Shown piece after piece: positions 35,101-45,401 of a stretch of DNA of 64,000 nucleotides; position 1 is the stretch's first letter, and every line of letters begins with the position of its first letter. The DNA is from Roseomonas sp. (GTDB taxonomy: Bacteria > Pseudomonadota > Alphaproteobacteria > Acetobacterales > Acetobacteraceae), in NCBI GenBank assembly GCA_020249285.1, contig JADCFX010000032.1, positions 62,001-126,000 of the forward strand, in the 5' to 3' direction. A program made the translations under genes and the position numbers. The notes under the pieces were generated by a model that was not told the origin of the DNA, did no database searches, and worked only from the letters and a program-made list of their open reading frames with translations.

Positions 35101-35176
35101 TGGTGAGCTCGGAGGGATTCGAACCCTCGACCTACAGATTAAAAGTCCGTTGCTCTACCAGCTGAGCTACGAGCTC
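35101..35176 (-). tRNA. tRNA-Lys (anticodon UUU), CCA encoded
   Basis: The minus strand folds as a full cloverleaf: acceptor GAGCTCG paired with CGAGCTC, D arm GCTC-AGCTGGTA-GAGC, anticodon stem ACGGA/TCTGT around the loop CTTTTAA, and T arm GAGGG-TTCGAAT-CCCTC. The discriminator base is A and CCA is encoded at 35101-35103. The central TTT gives a lysine anticodon UUU. Confidence 0.97.
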
Positions 35177-35187
35177 CCAAGAACGGC

Positions 35188-35211
35188 GGGCGGCTTAACA
35201 CGGCGCCGCCC
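35188..35211 (-). terminator. Candidate terminator hairpin after the cytoplasmic cyclophilin gene
   Basis: GGGCGGC at 35188-35194 and GCCGCCC at 35205-35211 are perfect inverted 7-bp arms with a 10-nt loop, 19 bp beyond the cyclophilin stop. The following minus-strand bases (GCCGTTCTT) form only a weak T run, so efficiency is uncertain. It would insulate the tRNA gene from upstream transcription. Confidence 0.45.
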
Positions 35212-35229
35212 ATTCGCCAAACTCAGGCT

Positions 35230-35739
35230 TCAGGCGTTATCCGCCGCAACCTTCATGCTGCGGATCCTATCCGGCCCCTGCACCATGCCGGAACCACCAG
35301 AACCGCGCTTGATCTTGTCGACCGCTTCCATTCCACCGGTCACTTCGCCCCAGATGGTGTATTGGCCATCAAGGCTCGGGATCGGCGCGAACATGATGAA
35401 GAATTGGCTATTTGCGCTATCGGGGTTGCTGGTGCGTGCCATGCCGCAAACGCCACGCAGGAAGCGCGCGCGCGACGGTTCGCTGAATTCCGCGGGCAGG
35501 TCCGGCAATTCAGAACCACCCGTGCCCGTACCGGTCGGGTCGCCGCCCTGGGCCATGAAGCCTTCAATCACGCGATGGAAGGGCACATTGTCATAAAAGC
35601 CCTGCCGCGCGAGAGCCTTGATCCGTTCCACATGCAAGGGCGCCAGATCGGGGCGCAGCTTGATAGTCACCGTGCCGTGCTCGATTTCAATGAGCAGGGT
35701 GTTTTCGCCATCCCCTGCAGGGGCTTCGGTTTCAGACAT
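35230..35739 (-). CDS. Peptidyl-prolyl cis-trans isomerase (cyclophilin), cytoplasmic
   Basis: This 169-residue cyclophilin has FHRVIEGFMAQGGDPTGTG, GVCGMARTSNPDSANSQFFI and LDGQYTIWGEVTGGM, which include the catalytic arginine and FMAQ segments. No signal peptide is visible from the start at 35739, so it should act in the cytosol. It is about 65% similar by eye to the exported cyclophilin encoded 25 bp upstream, indicating tandem duplication. Confidence 0.93.
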   Translation of the reverse strand: MSETEAPAGDGENTLLIEIEHGTVTIKLRPDLAPLHVERIKALARQGFYDNVPFHRVIEGFMAQGGDPTGTGTGGSELPDLPAEFSEPSRARFLRGVCGMARTSNPDSANSQFFIMFAPIPSLDGQYTIWGEVTGGMEAVDKIKRGSGGSGMVQGPDRIRSMKVAADNA

Positions 35740-35764
35740 CGTTTTTGGTCTTTCGGTTCGGGTA

Positions 35765-36316
35765 TCAACGAATATCAGCGGCCACGCGCATGCTGCGCAA
35801 GCGATCCGGGCCACGCACAATGCCGTTCGGCGGATCGCCGCGCTTGATCTTATCAACGGCATCCATGCCGGCCGTCACGCGTCCCCAGATGGTATACTGG
35901 CCATCGAGCGAAGGCGCGGGCGCGAACATGATGAAGAATTGGCTATTGGCGCTATTGGGTTCAGAAGACCGCGCCATGCCGCAAACGCCCCGCAAAAAAC
36001 GCGCGCGCGCTGGCGGGCTGAATTCCGCAGCCAGATTGGGCAGGGGCGAACCGCCCGTGCCGGTGCCGGTGGGATCACCACCCTGCGCCATGAAGCCTTC
36101 GATCACACGGTGGAATACCGTATTGTCATAAAAGCCACGCCGGGCCAGCAGCTTGATGCGTTCCACATGGCGCGGCGCCAGGTCAGGCAGCATTTGGATG
36201 GTCACGCGCCCATCCTTCAATTCCAGCATCAGCGTGTTTTCCGGATCATTCGCCTGCGCCAGGGCGGGCGCGGCCAAGGCGCCCATACCGGCGGCAAGCA
36301 TAAGGCGGCGATGCAT
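35765..36316 (-). CDS. Peptidyl-prolyl cis-trans isomerase (cyclophilin), exported
   Basis: This 183-residue cyclophilin starts with a signal peptide MHRRLMLAAGMGALAAPALA and a likely cut before QANDP, placing it in the periplasm. The core motifs FHRVIEGFMAQGGDPTGTG and GVCGMARSSEPNSANSQFF nearly repeat those of the cytosolic copy. It probably aids folding of exported proteins. The pair is encoded between coaD and tRNA-Lys on the same strand. Confidence 0.93.
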   Translation of the reverse strand: MHRRLMLAAGMGALAAPALAQANDPENTLMLELKDGRVTIQMLPDLAPRHVERIKLLARRGFYDNTVFHRVIEGFMAQGGDPTGTGTGGSPLPNLAAEFSPPARARFLRGVCGMARSSEPNSANSQFFIMFAPAPSLDGQYTIWGRVTAGMDAVDKIKRGDPPNGIVRGPDRLRSMRVAADIR

Positions 36317-36331
36317 GGATTCTTCCTTTCC

Positions 36332-36838
36332 TCAGGCGCCGGCTTTAACGCGCGCCATGGTGCGTTCCAGAGTCAATTTCGGCACAAAGCTGCTGATATC
36401 ACCGCCCAGCTTGGCAATTTCCTTCACCAGCCGCGATGCAATGAATTGATTGGTTTCAGACGCCATCAGAAACACGGTTTCAATTTCATGATCCAGCCGG
36501 CGGTTCATGCCGGTCATCTGGAATTCGTAATCGAAATCCGTCACCGCGCGCAGCCCGCGTATAATCATGCAGGCGCCGATTTCGCGGGCGAAACCCACCA
36601 GCAAACCTTCGAATGGCCGCACTTCAATCACGGTGCCGGTGCGCGCCGCAATCGGCGCTACTTCCGCCTGCACCAATTCAACGCGCTCCGCCAATTCAAA
36701 CAGCGGCCCCTTGCCGATATTGATGGCAACACCAATCACCAAGCGATCCACCAGCCGCGCGGCACGGCTGATAATGTCCAAATGCCCATTGGTCACCGGA
36801 TCAAAGGTGCCGGGATAAAGCGCAATCCGTTCAGCCAT
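36332..36838 (-). CDS. coaD: Phosphopantetheine adenylyltransferase
   Basis: This 168-residue enzyme makes dephospho-CoA from 4'-phosphopantetheine and ATP. The nucleotidyltransferase motif [15 protein letters not shown] lies at 8-22 and contains the NGHLD histidine. The ISS-x-VPKL-like C-terminal region and the [15 protein letters not shown] helix are typical. GGAGGAG precedes the ATG at 36838, and the gene overlaps the gyrA 3' end by 8 bp, so the two are co-transcribed. Confidence 0.96.
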   Translation of the reverse strand: MAERIALYPGTFDPVTNGHLDIISRAARLVDRLVIGVAINIGKGPLFELAERVELVQAEVAPIAARTGTVIEVRPFEGLLVGFAREIGACMIIRGLRAVTDFDYEFQMTGMNRRLDHEIETVFLMASETNQFIASRLVKEIAKLGGDISSFVPKLTLERTMARVKAGA

Positions 36839-39581
36839 TGCCATTCTCCTCCGGCGCGGGGGCGGCTTCGTCATCACCACCTTCGTCAGCGACCGGGAAA
36901 CAGGAAATCACACGCTCACCTTCCGCAGGGCGCATCAGCGTGACACCCATCGCCATGCGGCCCGTGAGCCGCACATCATCCGCCTTCAGTCGGATCAATT
37001 GCCCGCCATTGGTCACCAGCATGATGTCATCACCAGGGCGCGCCGGGAAAGTCGCCACCACTTCGCGACCGGTGCGCGCACTCAGCACAATGCCGGCAAT
37101 GCCCTGGCCGCCACGACCCGTGACGCGATATTCATGCGCGGAAGACCGCTTGCCAAAGCCACCATCCGTCACCGTCAGCAGAATTTCCTCGGCTTCCGCC
37201 AGGGCGTCAAAGCGTTCCGGCGTCAGCGTGATTTCGGCAACCGCTTCTTCAGCCTCTGCCACCACGGGCGCTTCCGCTTCATCATCGGATGAGCGTCTGC
37301 GCTGCGCTGCCGCCTTCAGATAGGCCGCGCGTTCTTCCGTGGTCGCTTCCACATGGCGCAGCACGGAAAGCGCAATCACCGCATCGCCCGGCGCCAGCTT
37401 AATGCCACGCACGCCGGTGGAATCGCGCCCGGCAAAAACGCGCAGCGTATCCGCATCGGCGGTGAAGCGGATACATTTGCCGCCGCGTGTCGCCAGCATC
37501 ACATCATCACCTTCGCGGCAGGTGGAAACGCCAACCAGGCTATCCCCTTCATCCAGCTTCATCGCGATCAGGCCGACCGAGCGCACATTCTTAAAGTCAG
37601 ACAGCCGATTGCGCCGCACATTGCCCTGCACAGTCGCAAAAACCAGATGCAGCCCTTCCCACAAATCCTCATCCATCGGCAATGGCAGAATGGCGGTCAC
37701 ACCCTCGCCTTCCTGCAATTGCAGCACCTGACGCAAGGAACGCCCACGCCCCTGCGGCCCGGCTTCCGGCAATTGCCAAACTTTTTCGCGGAAGGCGATG
37801 CCGCGATCGGTGAAGAACAACACCCATTGATGGGTATGCGCGACAAAGGACCGGATAATCACATCATCTTCGCGCGTGGTTGCCGCGCTGCGGCCCTTGC
37901 CGCCACGGCCCTGGGCGCGGAAGGTTTCCAAAGGTGTGCGCTTCACATAGCCATCACGCGTCAGCGTCACCACCATGGTGCCAGGTTCGATCAGGCTTTC
38001 ATCATCCACATCGGCGATGCCATCCATGATCTCGGTCATGCGAGGGGATGCAATCTGCGCGCGAATTTCGCGCAATTCCTGATCCATCACTTCAAGCCGG
38101 CGCGGGCGGCTGGCCAGAATCTCCAACAACTCACGGATACGCCCTCCAACTTCGCCGAGTTCGGCGACGATCTTCTCGCGCTCCAGCCCGGTCAGGCGTT
38201 GCAGGCGCAATTCCAGAATGCCGCGCGCCTGTTCTTCCGTCAGCCGCACCGTGCCTTCCGACGTCACGGCATTGCGATAATCATCCACCAGCGCCAGCAG
38301 CACACCCACATCACCCGCCGGCCAATCGCGGTTCATCAAGGCGGCACGCGCGGTTGGTGCATCAGCGCTTTCGCGAATGACGCGAATGATCTCATCCAGA
38401 TTGGCCACCGCAATGGCGAGGCCAATCAGCAAATGCCCGCGTTCCCGCGCCTTCGCCAGCCGATGGCGAGACCGGCGCAGAATCACCTCCTCACGGAAGG
38501 CGATGAAGGCCATCAGCGCGTCCTTGAGCCCCATCTGCCGCGGCCTGCCTTCATGCAAGGCCACGAAATTCACCGGGAAGGAGGTCTGCAACTGCGTCAT
38601 GCGGTAAAGCTGGTTCAGCACCACTTCCGCTGTCGCATCGCGCTTCAATTCAATGACAATGCGCATCCCCGAACGGTCGCTTTCGTCGCGCAGATCGGAA
38701 ATGCCTTCCACCGCCTTGGCACGCACCAATTCGGCGATTTTTTCCAGTAGCGTTGACTTGTTGACCTGATAGGGAATTTCCGTAACCGCAATCAACTGGC
38801 GATTACCGCGCAATTCTTCAATCTCGGCGCGCGCGCGCAGCGGGATCGAACCCCGCCCGGTTTCGAACGCGGAACGAATGCCGGAACGCCCCAGAATCAT
38901 CGCCCCGGTCGGAAAATCCGGCCCTGGCACAATCTTCATCAGGTCTTCCAGCGTCAGCGCCGGATTGGCAATCAGCGCGAGCGTCGCATCCAGGATTTCT
39001 GTTGGGTTATGCGGCGGGATATTGGTCGCCATACCAACCGCAATGCCGCCCGCGCCATTGATCAGCAGATTGGGGAAGGCCGCCGGCAGAACCCGCGGTT
39101 CATCCACGCTTTCATCGTAATTCGGCTGAAAATCCACCGTGTCTTCGTCAATACCGGCCAGCAGCGCACCCGCCGCCGGCGCCAGGCGCGCTTCGGTGTA
39201 GCGCATCGCCGCCGGCGGATCGCCATCAACCGATCCAAAATTCCCCTGCCCATCAATCAGCGGCAGGCGCATGGAAAAAGGCTGCGCCATGCGCACCAGC
39301 GCATCATAGATCGAAGCATCGCCATGCGGATGGTATTTACCCATCACATCGCCAACCACGCGCGCCGATTTGCGATAGGGCTTGTCAGCCGTGTAGCCAG
39401 CTTCCTGCATGGCAAACAAAATGCGCCGATGCACCGGCTTCAACCCATCGCGCACATCGGGCAAAGCGCGCGCCACGATCACGCTCATCGCGTAATCGAG
39501 GTAGGAACGGCGCATTTCCTCCTCAAGCGCGACCGGGGTCGTATCCTGCGGGGGTTGGCCGGGGTTCTGGGTGTCGCTCAC
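36831..39581 (-). CDS. gyrA: DNA gyrase subunit A
   Basis: This 916-residue subunit cuts and rejoins DNA for negative supercoiling. The breakage-reunion domain starts [17 protein letters not shown], and catalytic Y128 lies in [10 protein letters not shown]. The C-terminal beta-pinwheel contains the GyrA box QGRGGKGR, and an acidic tail ends the protein. The quinolone-resistance region reads HGDASIYD, so alanine sits at the position of E. coli S83. The start is a GTG with a weak ribosome site; the conserved N-terminal region leaves little alternative. Confidence 0.97.
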   Translation of the reverse strand: MSDTQNPGQPPQDTTPVALEEEMRRSYLDYAMSVIVARALPDVRDGLKPVHRRILFAMQEAGYTADKPYRKSARVVGDVMGKYHPHGDASIYDALVRMAQPFSMRLPLIDGQGNFGSVDGDPPAAMRYTEARLAPAAGALLAGIDEDTVDFQPNYDESVDEPRVLPAAFPNLLINGAGGIAVGMATNIPPHNPTEILDATLALIANPALTLEDLMKIVPGPDFPTGAMILGRSGIRSAFETGRGSIPLRARAEIEELRGNRQLIAVTEIPYQVNKSTLLEKIAELVRAKAVEGISDLRDESDRSGMRIVIELKRDATAEVVLNQLYRMTQLQTSFPVNFVALHEGRPRQMGLKDALMAFIAFREEVILRRSRHRLAKARERGHLLIGLAIAVANLDEIIRVIRESADAPTARAALMNRDWPAGDVGVLLALVDDYRNAVTSEGTVRLTEEQARGILELRLQRLTGLEREKIVAELGEVGGRIRELLEILASRPRRLEVMDQELREIRAQIASPRMTEIMDGIADVDDESLIEPGTMVVTLTRDGYVKRTPLETFRAQGRGGKGRSAATTREDDVIIRSFVAHTHQWVLFFTDRGIAFREKVWQLPEAGPQGRGRSLRQVLQLQEGEGVTAILPLPMDEDLWEGLHLVFATVQGNVRRNRLSDFKNVRSVGLIAMKLDEGDSLVGVSTCREGDDVMLATRGGKCIRFTADADTLRVFAGRDSTGVRGIKLAPGDAVIALSVLRHVEATTEERAAYLKAAAQRRRSSDDEAEAPVVAEAEEAVAEITLTPERFDALAEAEEILLTVTDGGFGKRSSAHEYRVTGRGGQGIAGIVLSARTGREVVATFPARPGDDIMLVTNGGQLIRLKADDVRLTGRMAMGVTLMRPAEGERVISCFPVADEGGDDEAAPAPEENGNG

Positions 39582-39710
39582 GCTTGAAAACCGATTCTAA
39601 AGACCGCGATTCCTGAGGGGTCACAGGGAGAAAAAGCCATAGGCACCGTCAGGCGCGCCGCGTCAACCACCGCCGCGCCTGAACGGTAAGACTAACATCA
39701 AGCCATTGAC

Positions 39711-40184
39711 TTAGAAAGGAATTTCATCATCCAGATCGGATTTCTTGGCATCCCAACCGCCGGCACGCTGGGCCGGGCGGGCCGCCGGGGCGCGATCCCC
39801 TGAAGGCTCACCCGGATCATCCATGCCGCCACCAGCGCCGCGCCCGCCAATCAACTGCAATTCGCCGCGATATTGGCGCAGCACAACCTCAGTCGTGTAG
39901 CGATCCTGGCCCGATTGATCCTGCCATTTCCGAGTTTCCAGCTGGCCTTCAACATAGACCTCGCTGCCCTTGCGGAGGTATTTCTCGGCAACCTCGCCCA
40001 GGCGGTCATTGAAAATCGCGACCGAATGCCATTCGGTGCGTTCCTGCTGATTGCCTTCCCGGTCCTTGTAGCGTTCAGACGTGGCAATGCGCAGATTCAC
40101 CACCTTGCCGCCATTCTGGAAATTGCGCACTTCCGGGTCCCGCCCCAGACGGCCCAGGATAATGACCTTATTGATACCCGCCAT
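39711..40184 (-). CDS. ssb: Single-stranded DNA-binding protein
   Basis: This 157-residue protein has an OB fold ([20 protein letters not shown], then [20 protein letters not shown] and [18 protein letters not shown]). A Gly/Pro-rich linker and the acidic tip DLDDEIPF, which recruits repair partners, follow. GGGAGAG precedes the ATG. It diverges from uvrA, with a LexA box in the spacer. Confidence 0.97.
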   Translation of the reverse strand: MAGINKVIILGRLGRDPEVRNFQNGGKVVNLRIATSERYKDREGNQQERTEWHSVAIFNDRLGEVAEKYLRKGSEVYVEGQLETRKWQDQSGQDRYTTEVVLRQYRGELQLIGGRGAGGGMDDPGEPSGDRAPAARPAQRAGGWDAKKSDLDDEIPF

Positions 40185-40286
40185 GGCAAAGCTCTCCCGC
40201 GATTTCGGCGCTCAGGATAGACGATCCACCCCTGAGCGGCCATCCCATACCCTTCCCAGGGCGCCATTCAGGCGCATATATAACGA

Positions 40287-40301
40287 GAACATTTTTAGAA
40301 C
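40287..40301. promoter_or_regulatory. LexA-binding SOS box (GAAC-N7-GAAC)
   Basis: GAAC at 40287-40290 and GAAC at 40298-40301, separated by the seven bases ATTTTTA, form a direct repeat matching the LexA operator described for alphaproteobacteria. It sits in an unusually AT-rich patch between ssb and uvrA, 45 bp before the uvrA start. It probably represses uvrA, and perhaps ssb, until DNA damage. Confidence 0.85.
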
Positions 40302-40346
40302 AACAGCGCCCCCCTCCCCGGCGGTGGCTGTCGGAGCCCCCTTCGC

Positions 40347-43211
40347 ATGACCGGCCATATTCGCATCCGCGGCGCGCGCCAGCACAACCTCAAGAACCTG
40401 GACCTTGATATCCCGCGCGATACGCTGACGGTGATCACAGGGCTTTCGGGTTCGGGCAAATCATCGCTGGCCTTCGATACCATCTATGCGGAAGGCCAAA
40501 GGCGCTATGTGGAAAGCCTTTCGGCCTATGCGCGGCAATTCCTGCAATTGATGCAAAAGCCGGATGTGGATTCGATCGAAGGCCTATCGCCCGCCATATC
40601 CATCGAACAGAAAACCACCAGCCATAATCCGCGCTCCACCGTCGGCACCGTCACGGAAATCCATGACTATATGCGCCTGCTTTGGGCGCGGGTGGGCGTG
40701 CCCTATTCGCCCGCGACCGGCCTGCCCATTGAAGCGCAGACCGTGTCTCAAATGGTGGATCGCGTGCTGGCCATGCCGGAAGGCACCCGGCTTTTGCTGC
40801 TGGCGCCCATCGCGCGCGGCAAGAAGGGCGAATTCCGCAAGGAATTGGCCGAATTCCAGCGCCGCGGATTTGAACGTGTAAAAATCAACGGCACGCTTTA
40901 TCAAATTGCTGAGGCCCCCAAGCTCGATAAGAAGCTCAAGCACGATATTGAAGTGGTGGTGGACCGCATTGTGGTGCGTGATGGAATCATGCAGCGCCTT
41001 GCGGATTCGTTCGAGACCGCGCTTGGCCTGGCCGATGGCATTGCCTATGCCGAAAATGTTGATGGTGGGGAACGCACAGTATTTTCCAGCCGCTTCGCCT
41101 GCCCGGTTTCCGGTTTTACCATCGAGGAAGTTGAACCGCGGCTTTTCTCCTTCAATTCACCGCATGGCGCCTGCCCTGCGTGTGATGGGCTTGGCACGGA
41201 AAGTTTTTTCGACGCGCAATTGGTCGTGCCGCAGGATGATGTCGCGCTGAAGGATGGCGCCATCATGCCCTGGACCGGCGCTTCTTCCCCCTATTACGAC
41301 CAAACCCTGCAAAGCCTGGCCACGCATTTCAAGGTGAAGATGACCACCGCCTGGCAAGAACTGCCGGAGCGTGTGCGCCACGCCATTCTGCATGGCACGG
41401 GCGCTGAGGTTGTCGCGCTGCACTACAAGGATGGGCTGCGCGCCTATGAGGTAAAAAAACCCTTTGAGGGCGTGATCGCCAATCTGGAACGGCGCTTTCG
41501 CGAAACCGATAATCCTTGGGTGCGCGAAGATCTTTCTCGCTATCAGGCGGAACGGCCTTGCGCGGCCTGCGCGGGGCATCGGCTGAAGCCGCAATCACTC
41601 GCGGTGAAGGTGGCGGGGCTGCATATTGGTGAAGCCTCGGCCATGGCCATTCACCGGGCGCGGGATTGGTTCGCGCAGGTAGAAGAAACCCTAACACCGC
41701 AGCGGCGCGATATTGCCCGGCGAATCCTGCGTGAAATCAATGATCGCCTGCAATTCCTGGTGGATGTGGGCCTTGATTATCTTTCACTCGCGCGGTCTTC
41801 CACCACGCTATCCGGCGGGGAATCGCAGCGCATACGCCTGGCATCGCAAATCGGTTCTGGCCTGACCGGCGTGCTTTATGTGTTGGATGAACCTTCCATC
41901 GGGCTGCATCAGCGCGACAATGAAAGGCTGCTTGTCACGCTGCGGCGTCTGCGGGACCTCGGCAATACCGTGCTGGTCGTGGAACATGATGAGGATGCGA
42001 TCCGCAGCGCCGATTATCTGGTGGATATCGGCCCCGCCGCCGGCAAGGGCGGCGGGCGGCTGGTGGCGCAAGGCAAGCCATCAGAAGTGGCTGCCAATCC
42101 CGCCAGCCTCACCGGGCAATATCTTTCAGGCCAGCGCCGCATCGAAATCCCCGCCAAGCGCCGCAAGATTGACCCTAAGCGGCAATTGCGCGTGGTGGGC
42201 GCCAGCGGCAACAACCTTAGGCGCCTGGATGCAGCTCTGCCGCTTGGCACTTTTACCTGTGTCACCGGGGTTTCCGGCGGCGGCAAATCAACGCTGGTGA
42301 TTGAAACGCTGTATAAGGCCGCCGCGCGGCGATTGATGGGGGCGGCGGAAGTGCCGGCGCCGCATGATCGGATCGAAGGGCTCGATCACCTCGACAAGAT
42401 CATTGACATTGACCAATCGCCAATTGGCCGCACGCCGCGGTCCAACCCCGCCACCTATACGGGGCTATTCGCGCCCATTCGCGATTGGTTCAGCGAATTG
42501 CCCGAAAGCCGAGCACGCGGCTACAAGCCGGGCCGCTTCAGCTTCAATGTGAAGGGCGGGCGGTGTGAGGCCTGCCAGGGCGATGGCGTCATCAAGATTG
42601 AGATGCACTTCCTGCCCGATGTTTATGTCACCTGCGATACCTGCAAGGGCAAGCGCTATAATCGCGAAACCCTGGATGTGAAGTTCCGCGGCAGATCCAT
42701 CTCCGACGTGCTCGACATGACGGTAGAAGAAGCCGAGGAATTCTTCGCCGCCGTGCCTGCCATCCGTGAAAAACTTTCTGTGCTGCGCAAGGTGGGGCTT
42801 GGCTATATCCATCTGGGTCAGCAAGCCACGACGCTTTCGGGTGGGGAGGCGCAGCGCATAAAACTTTCCAAGGAATTGTCGCGCCGCGCCACCGGGCGCA
42901 CGCTTTATATTTTGGATGAACCCACCACCGGGCTGCATTTCGAAGATGTGCGGAAGTTGCTGGAAGTGCTGCATGCGCTTGTGGAGACGGGCAATACGGT
43001 GGTGGTGATCGAACATAATCTGGAAGTGATCAAAACCGCCGATTGGGTGCTGGATCTGGGCCCAGAAGGCGGTGAGGGCGGCGGCAAATTGGTCGCGGAA
43101 GGTACGCCGGAGGATATTGCGGCGGCCGCAGAAAGCCATACCGGGCGCTTCCTGGCGCCTTTGCTGCGGGAAGCGGCGCCGGCGCCGGCGAAGAAGCGCA
43201 AAAGGGCCTGA
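40347..43211 (+). CDS. uvrA: Excinuclease ABC subunit A
   Basis: This 954-residue damage-recognition ATPase of nucleotide excision repair has two ABC modules. The first P-loop is in [13 protein letters not shown] near residue 32, and the second in [13 protein letters not shown] near 645. Both signature motifs are present ([14 protein letters not shown] and [14 protein letters not shown]), as are the zinc ligands CPACDGLG and [17 protein letters not shown]. It diverges from ssb with a LexA box in the promoter region, so SOS induction is expected. Confidence 0.98.
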   Translation: MTGHIRIRGARQHNLKNLDLDIPRDTLTVITGLSGSGKSSLAFDTIYAEGQRRYVESLSAYARQFLQLMQKPDVDSIEGLSPAISIEQKTTSHNPRSTVGTVTEIHDYMRLLWARVGVPYSPATGLPIEAQTVSQMVDRVLAMPEGTRLLLLAPIARGKKGEFRKELAEFQRRGFERVKINGTLYQIAEAPKLDKKLKHDIEVVVDRIVVRDGIMQRLADSFETALGLADGIAYAENVDGGERTVFSSRFACPVSGFTIEEVEPRLFSFNSPHGACPACDGLGTESFFDAQLVVPQDDVALKDGAIMPWTGASSPYYDQTLQSLATHFKVKMTTAWQELPERVRHAILHGTGAEVVALHYKDGLRAYEVKKPFEGVIANLERRFRETDNPWVREDLSRYQAERPCAACAGHRLKPQSLAVKVAGLHIGEASAMAIHRARDWFAQVEETLTPQRRDIARRILREINDRLQFLVDVGLDYLSLARSSTTLSGGESQRIRLASQIGSGLTGVLYVLDEPSIGLHQRDNERLLVTLRRLRDLGNTVLVVEHDEDAIRSADYLVDIGPAAGKGGGRLVAQGKPSEVAANPASLTGQYLSGQRRIEIPAKRRKIDPKRQLRVVGASGNNLRRLDAALPLGTFTCVTGVSGGGKSTLVIETLYKAAARRLMGAAEVPAPHDRIEGLDHLDKIIDIDQSPIGRTPRSNPATYTGLFAPIRDWFSELPESRARGYKPGRFSFNVKGGRCEACQGDGVIKIEMHFLPDVYVTCDTCKGKRYNRETLDVKFRGRSISDVLDMTVEEAEEFFAAVPAIREKLSVLRKVGLGYIHLGQQATTLSGGEAQRIKLSKELSRRATGRTLYILDEPTTGLHFEDVRKLLEVLHALVETGNTVVVIEHNLEVIKTADWVLDLGPEGGEGGGKLVAEGTPEDIAAAAESHTGRFLAPLLREAAPAPAKKRKRA

Positions 43212-43280
43212 AGCGCTTCTGCTTCCCTTCGCCCTTCTTCCCGTCTATCCCGGCAGCCCCACCCCCAGGGAGAGAACCCC

Positions 43281-43979
43281 ATGCCCGCCTGGCTGCCCGA
43301 ATTGGTGGCTTCGGTCTTCGCGACCATCATCGCCATCACGCTGCATGAAGCGGCGCATGGCTATGCTGCGCGTGCTTTGGGGGATGACACGGCAGCCCGG
43401 GCGGGGCGGCTCAGCCTGAACCCGATCCGCCATGTGGATATGGTCGGCACCATCCTGCTGCCAGGGTTTTTGCTGATTTCACAGTTACTTACGATTGGAC
43501 GGGTCGAAGCCATGTTCGGCTGGGCCAAGCCCGTGCCAGTCAATATCTGGCAGCTCCGCTACCCACGCTATGGCATGGTGGCGGTGGCGGCGGCTGGGCC
43601 GGCCACGAATTTCGCCCTGGCCTTGCTGGCGGGGCTGGCGGCCCATGTGGTGGAACCCTGGCAGGCGAGCCTAGGGGCAGAGGGCACCGCCTTTGCCTAT
43701 CGCGCCTTTGGCTTGTTCATTTTGGCCAATCTGGTGCTTGGCCTGTTCAACCTGTTTCCCCTGCCGCCGCTTGATGGCGGGCGGATTGCTGTCGGGCTTC
43801 TGCCCCGCACCCCTGCCATGGCGCTGGCGCGGATCGAGCCCTATGGCCTGCTGGTGGTCATGTTTGGCCTGTTTATCCTGCCCCATTTGGTCCCCGGCTA
43901 TGACCCCATGGGTTGGTTTTTCCGGGGGGTGGTTGCGCCCGCCTTTGATTTCGTTCTCATGCTCACCGGACACGGGTAA
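43281..43979 (+). CDS. Site-2 protease family (M50) membrane protein
   Basis: This 232-residue integral membrane metalloprotease has HEAAH at 22-26 (the HExxH zinc motif) in the first helix, and NLFPLPPLDGGRI with the third ligand in a later helix. It has about five hydrophobic segments and no PDZ domain, so it belongs to the short M50 branch rather than RseP. The substrate is unknown. It is followed 8 bp later by scpA; this neighbour order is common in bacteria. Confidence 0.9.
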   Translation: MPAWLPELVASVFATIIAITLHEAAHGYAARALGDDTAARAGRLSLNPIRHVDMVGTILLPGFLLISQLLTIGRVEAMFGWAKPVPVNIWQLRYPRYGMVAVAAAGPATNFALALLAGLAAHVVEPWQASLGAEGTAFAYRAFGLFILANLVLGLFNLFPLPPLDGGRIAVGLLPRTPAMALARIEPYGLLVVMFGLFILPHLVPGYDPMGWFFRGVVAPAFDFVLMLTGHG

Positions 43980-43987
43980 CGGGGCCG

Positions 43988-44749
43988 ATGAGCGAATCAT
44001 CCCTGCAATTGCAGCTTGAAGGCTATGAAGGGCCGCTAGATCTGCTGCTGGAACTCGCCCGGGCGCAGAAGGTGGATCTGGCCAAGATCTCCATCGTCGC
44101 TTTGGTGGAGCAATTCCTGGCGGTGATCGAAGGCGCGCGCCGCATCCGGCTGGAATTGGCGGCGGATTGGCTGGTGATGGCCGCCTGGCTCGCCTGGCTG
44201 AAATCCCGCCTGCTGATCCCGCCCGAACAGGTGGAAGGTGAAGACGCCGAAGCCCTGGCCGAGGCTTTGACCGATCGGCTGGCAACGCTTGAACGCATGC
44301 GCGCCGCAGCACTTTGGTTGAACCGCCGGCCCTGGCTTGGCCATGATGTCTTTGCCCGCGGCGCCCCAGAACGGCTGAAGGTGGAAGATCGCTCCGGCAT
44401 CTCTGCTGATCTGCCCGCGCTCTTGCAAGCCTATGTGGCCGGGCGCCGCCGTGCCTTGGCCGCGAGGCCCTATCGGCCCAAGCCACGCAAGCTTTTCACC
44501 GTGCAGGAAGCGCTGGACCGCCTGACCAAGCTGGTCGGCGCCCTGCCAAGCTGGTCCGAATTGCGGAGCTTCCTGCCAGAGGGTTTTGATGACCCGGTGG
44601 AACAGCGCGCCGCCTTGGCAAGCACCTTGATCGCGGGCTTGGAAATGGCGCGCGGCGGCGGGATAGAATTGCATCAGGAAGCGGCCTTCTCACCAATCAT
44701 GATCCGCCGCCGGACAGAAGAGGGGGGCAGCGATGGAAGAACCGACTGA
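43988..44749 (+). CDS. scpA: Segregation and condensation protein A
   Basis: This 253-residue kleisin links Smc heads with ScpB in the condensin complex. The N-terminal QLEGYEGPLDLLLELARAQK is the family signature. The central FLAVIEGARRIRLELAADWLVMAAWLAWLKSR region and a C-terminal winged helix complete it. It overlaps scpB by 17 bp. Smc itself is not in the window. Confidence 0.95.
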   Translation: MSESSLQLQLEGYEGPLDLLLELARAQKVDLAKISIVALVEQFLAVIEGARRIRLELAADWLVMAAWLAWLKSRLLIPPEQVEGEDAEALAEALTDRLATLERMRAAALWLNRRPWLGHDVFARGAPERLKVEDRSGISADLPALLQAYVAGRRRALAARPYRPKPRKLFTVQEALDRLTKLVGALPSWSELRSFLPEGFDDPVEQRAALASTLIAGLEMARGGGIELHQEAAFSPIMIRRRTEEGGSDGRTD

Positions 44750-45401
44750 AGCCGCAGCGTCGGCGGAAGCCCCAACGCCCGATGAAGCGACCATGGCGCT
44801 GGCGATTCGCATCGCAGAAGCAGTGATTTTCGCCGCTGATCGCCCCGTATCGCCGCAAACCCTGGCCACGGTGCTGCCCGAAGGCGTTTCCGCCACCATG
44901 GCCTGCGCGACGCTCGCTGAGGCCTACCAAGGGCGCGGCGTGGTGCTGACTGAAATCGGCGGCGGCTATGCCTTCCGCACGGCGGCAGACCTCGCGCCCC
45001 GGCTGACCAAGGTTGTCGAAAGCCCGCGCCGCCTGCCGCGCGCCGCGATGGAAGCGCTTGCCATCATTGCCTATCACCAGCCCTGCACGCGCGGCGATGT
45101 GGAAGAAATCCGCGGTGCCACGCTGGCGCAAACCACCCTCGAATCGCTGTTGGAGCTTGGCCTGGTGGCACCGCGCGGGCGGCGGGAAGTGCCTGGACGC
45201 CCCACACTTTGGGGCACCACGCCGAAATTCCTGGAACAATTCTCCCTGAAATCCTTGGGCGATCTACCGCGCAAGGAAGAATTGGTGACCGGCGATGCGC
45301 CGCCCTTGCCCGGCCTGAACGCCCCCATCAGCAATGCTGAGGAAGCCGAGGAAGCCCCGGCGCCTACCCCCGAAGCCGCTGAGGAAGCCAGCCAAAGGTG
45401 A
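44733..45401 (+). CDS. scpB: Segregation and condensation protein B
   Basis: This 222-residue partner of ScpA has two winged-helix domains: RIAEAVIFAADRPVSPQTLA at the start, then AMEALAIIAYHQPCTRGDVEEIRG, and RREVPGRPTLWGTTPKFLEQF at the end of the core. An acidic, alanine-rich tail follows. The stop overlaps the GTG start of an ABC ATPase gene as GTGA. Confidence 0.95.
   Translation: MEEPTEAAASAEAPTPDEATMALAIRIAEAVIFAADRPVSPQTLATVLPEGVSATMACATLAEAYQGRGVVLTEIGGGYAFRTAADLAPRLTKVVESPRRLPRAAMEALAIIAYHQPCTRGDVEEIRGATLAQTTLESLLELGLVAPRGRREVPGRPTLWGTTPKFLEQFSLKSLGDLPRKEELVTGDAPPLPGLNAPISNAEEAEEAPAPTPEAAEEASQR

Noticed and set aside
37353..38750. A 465-codon open frame on the plus strand inside gyrA
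   Set aside because: It is antisense to conserved gyrA sequence and its product is rich in His, Arg and Gln with no domain. High GC keeps stop codons rare in this frame.
39651..39680. Inverted repeat AGGCGCG/CGCGCCT between ssb and gyrA as a terminator
   Set aside because: The loop is 16 bases and the nearest T run is too far away on the relevant strand.
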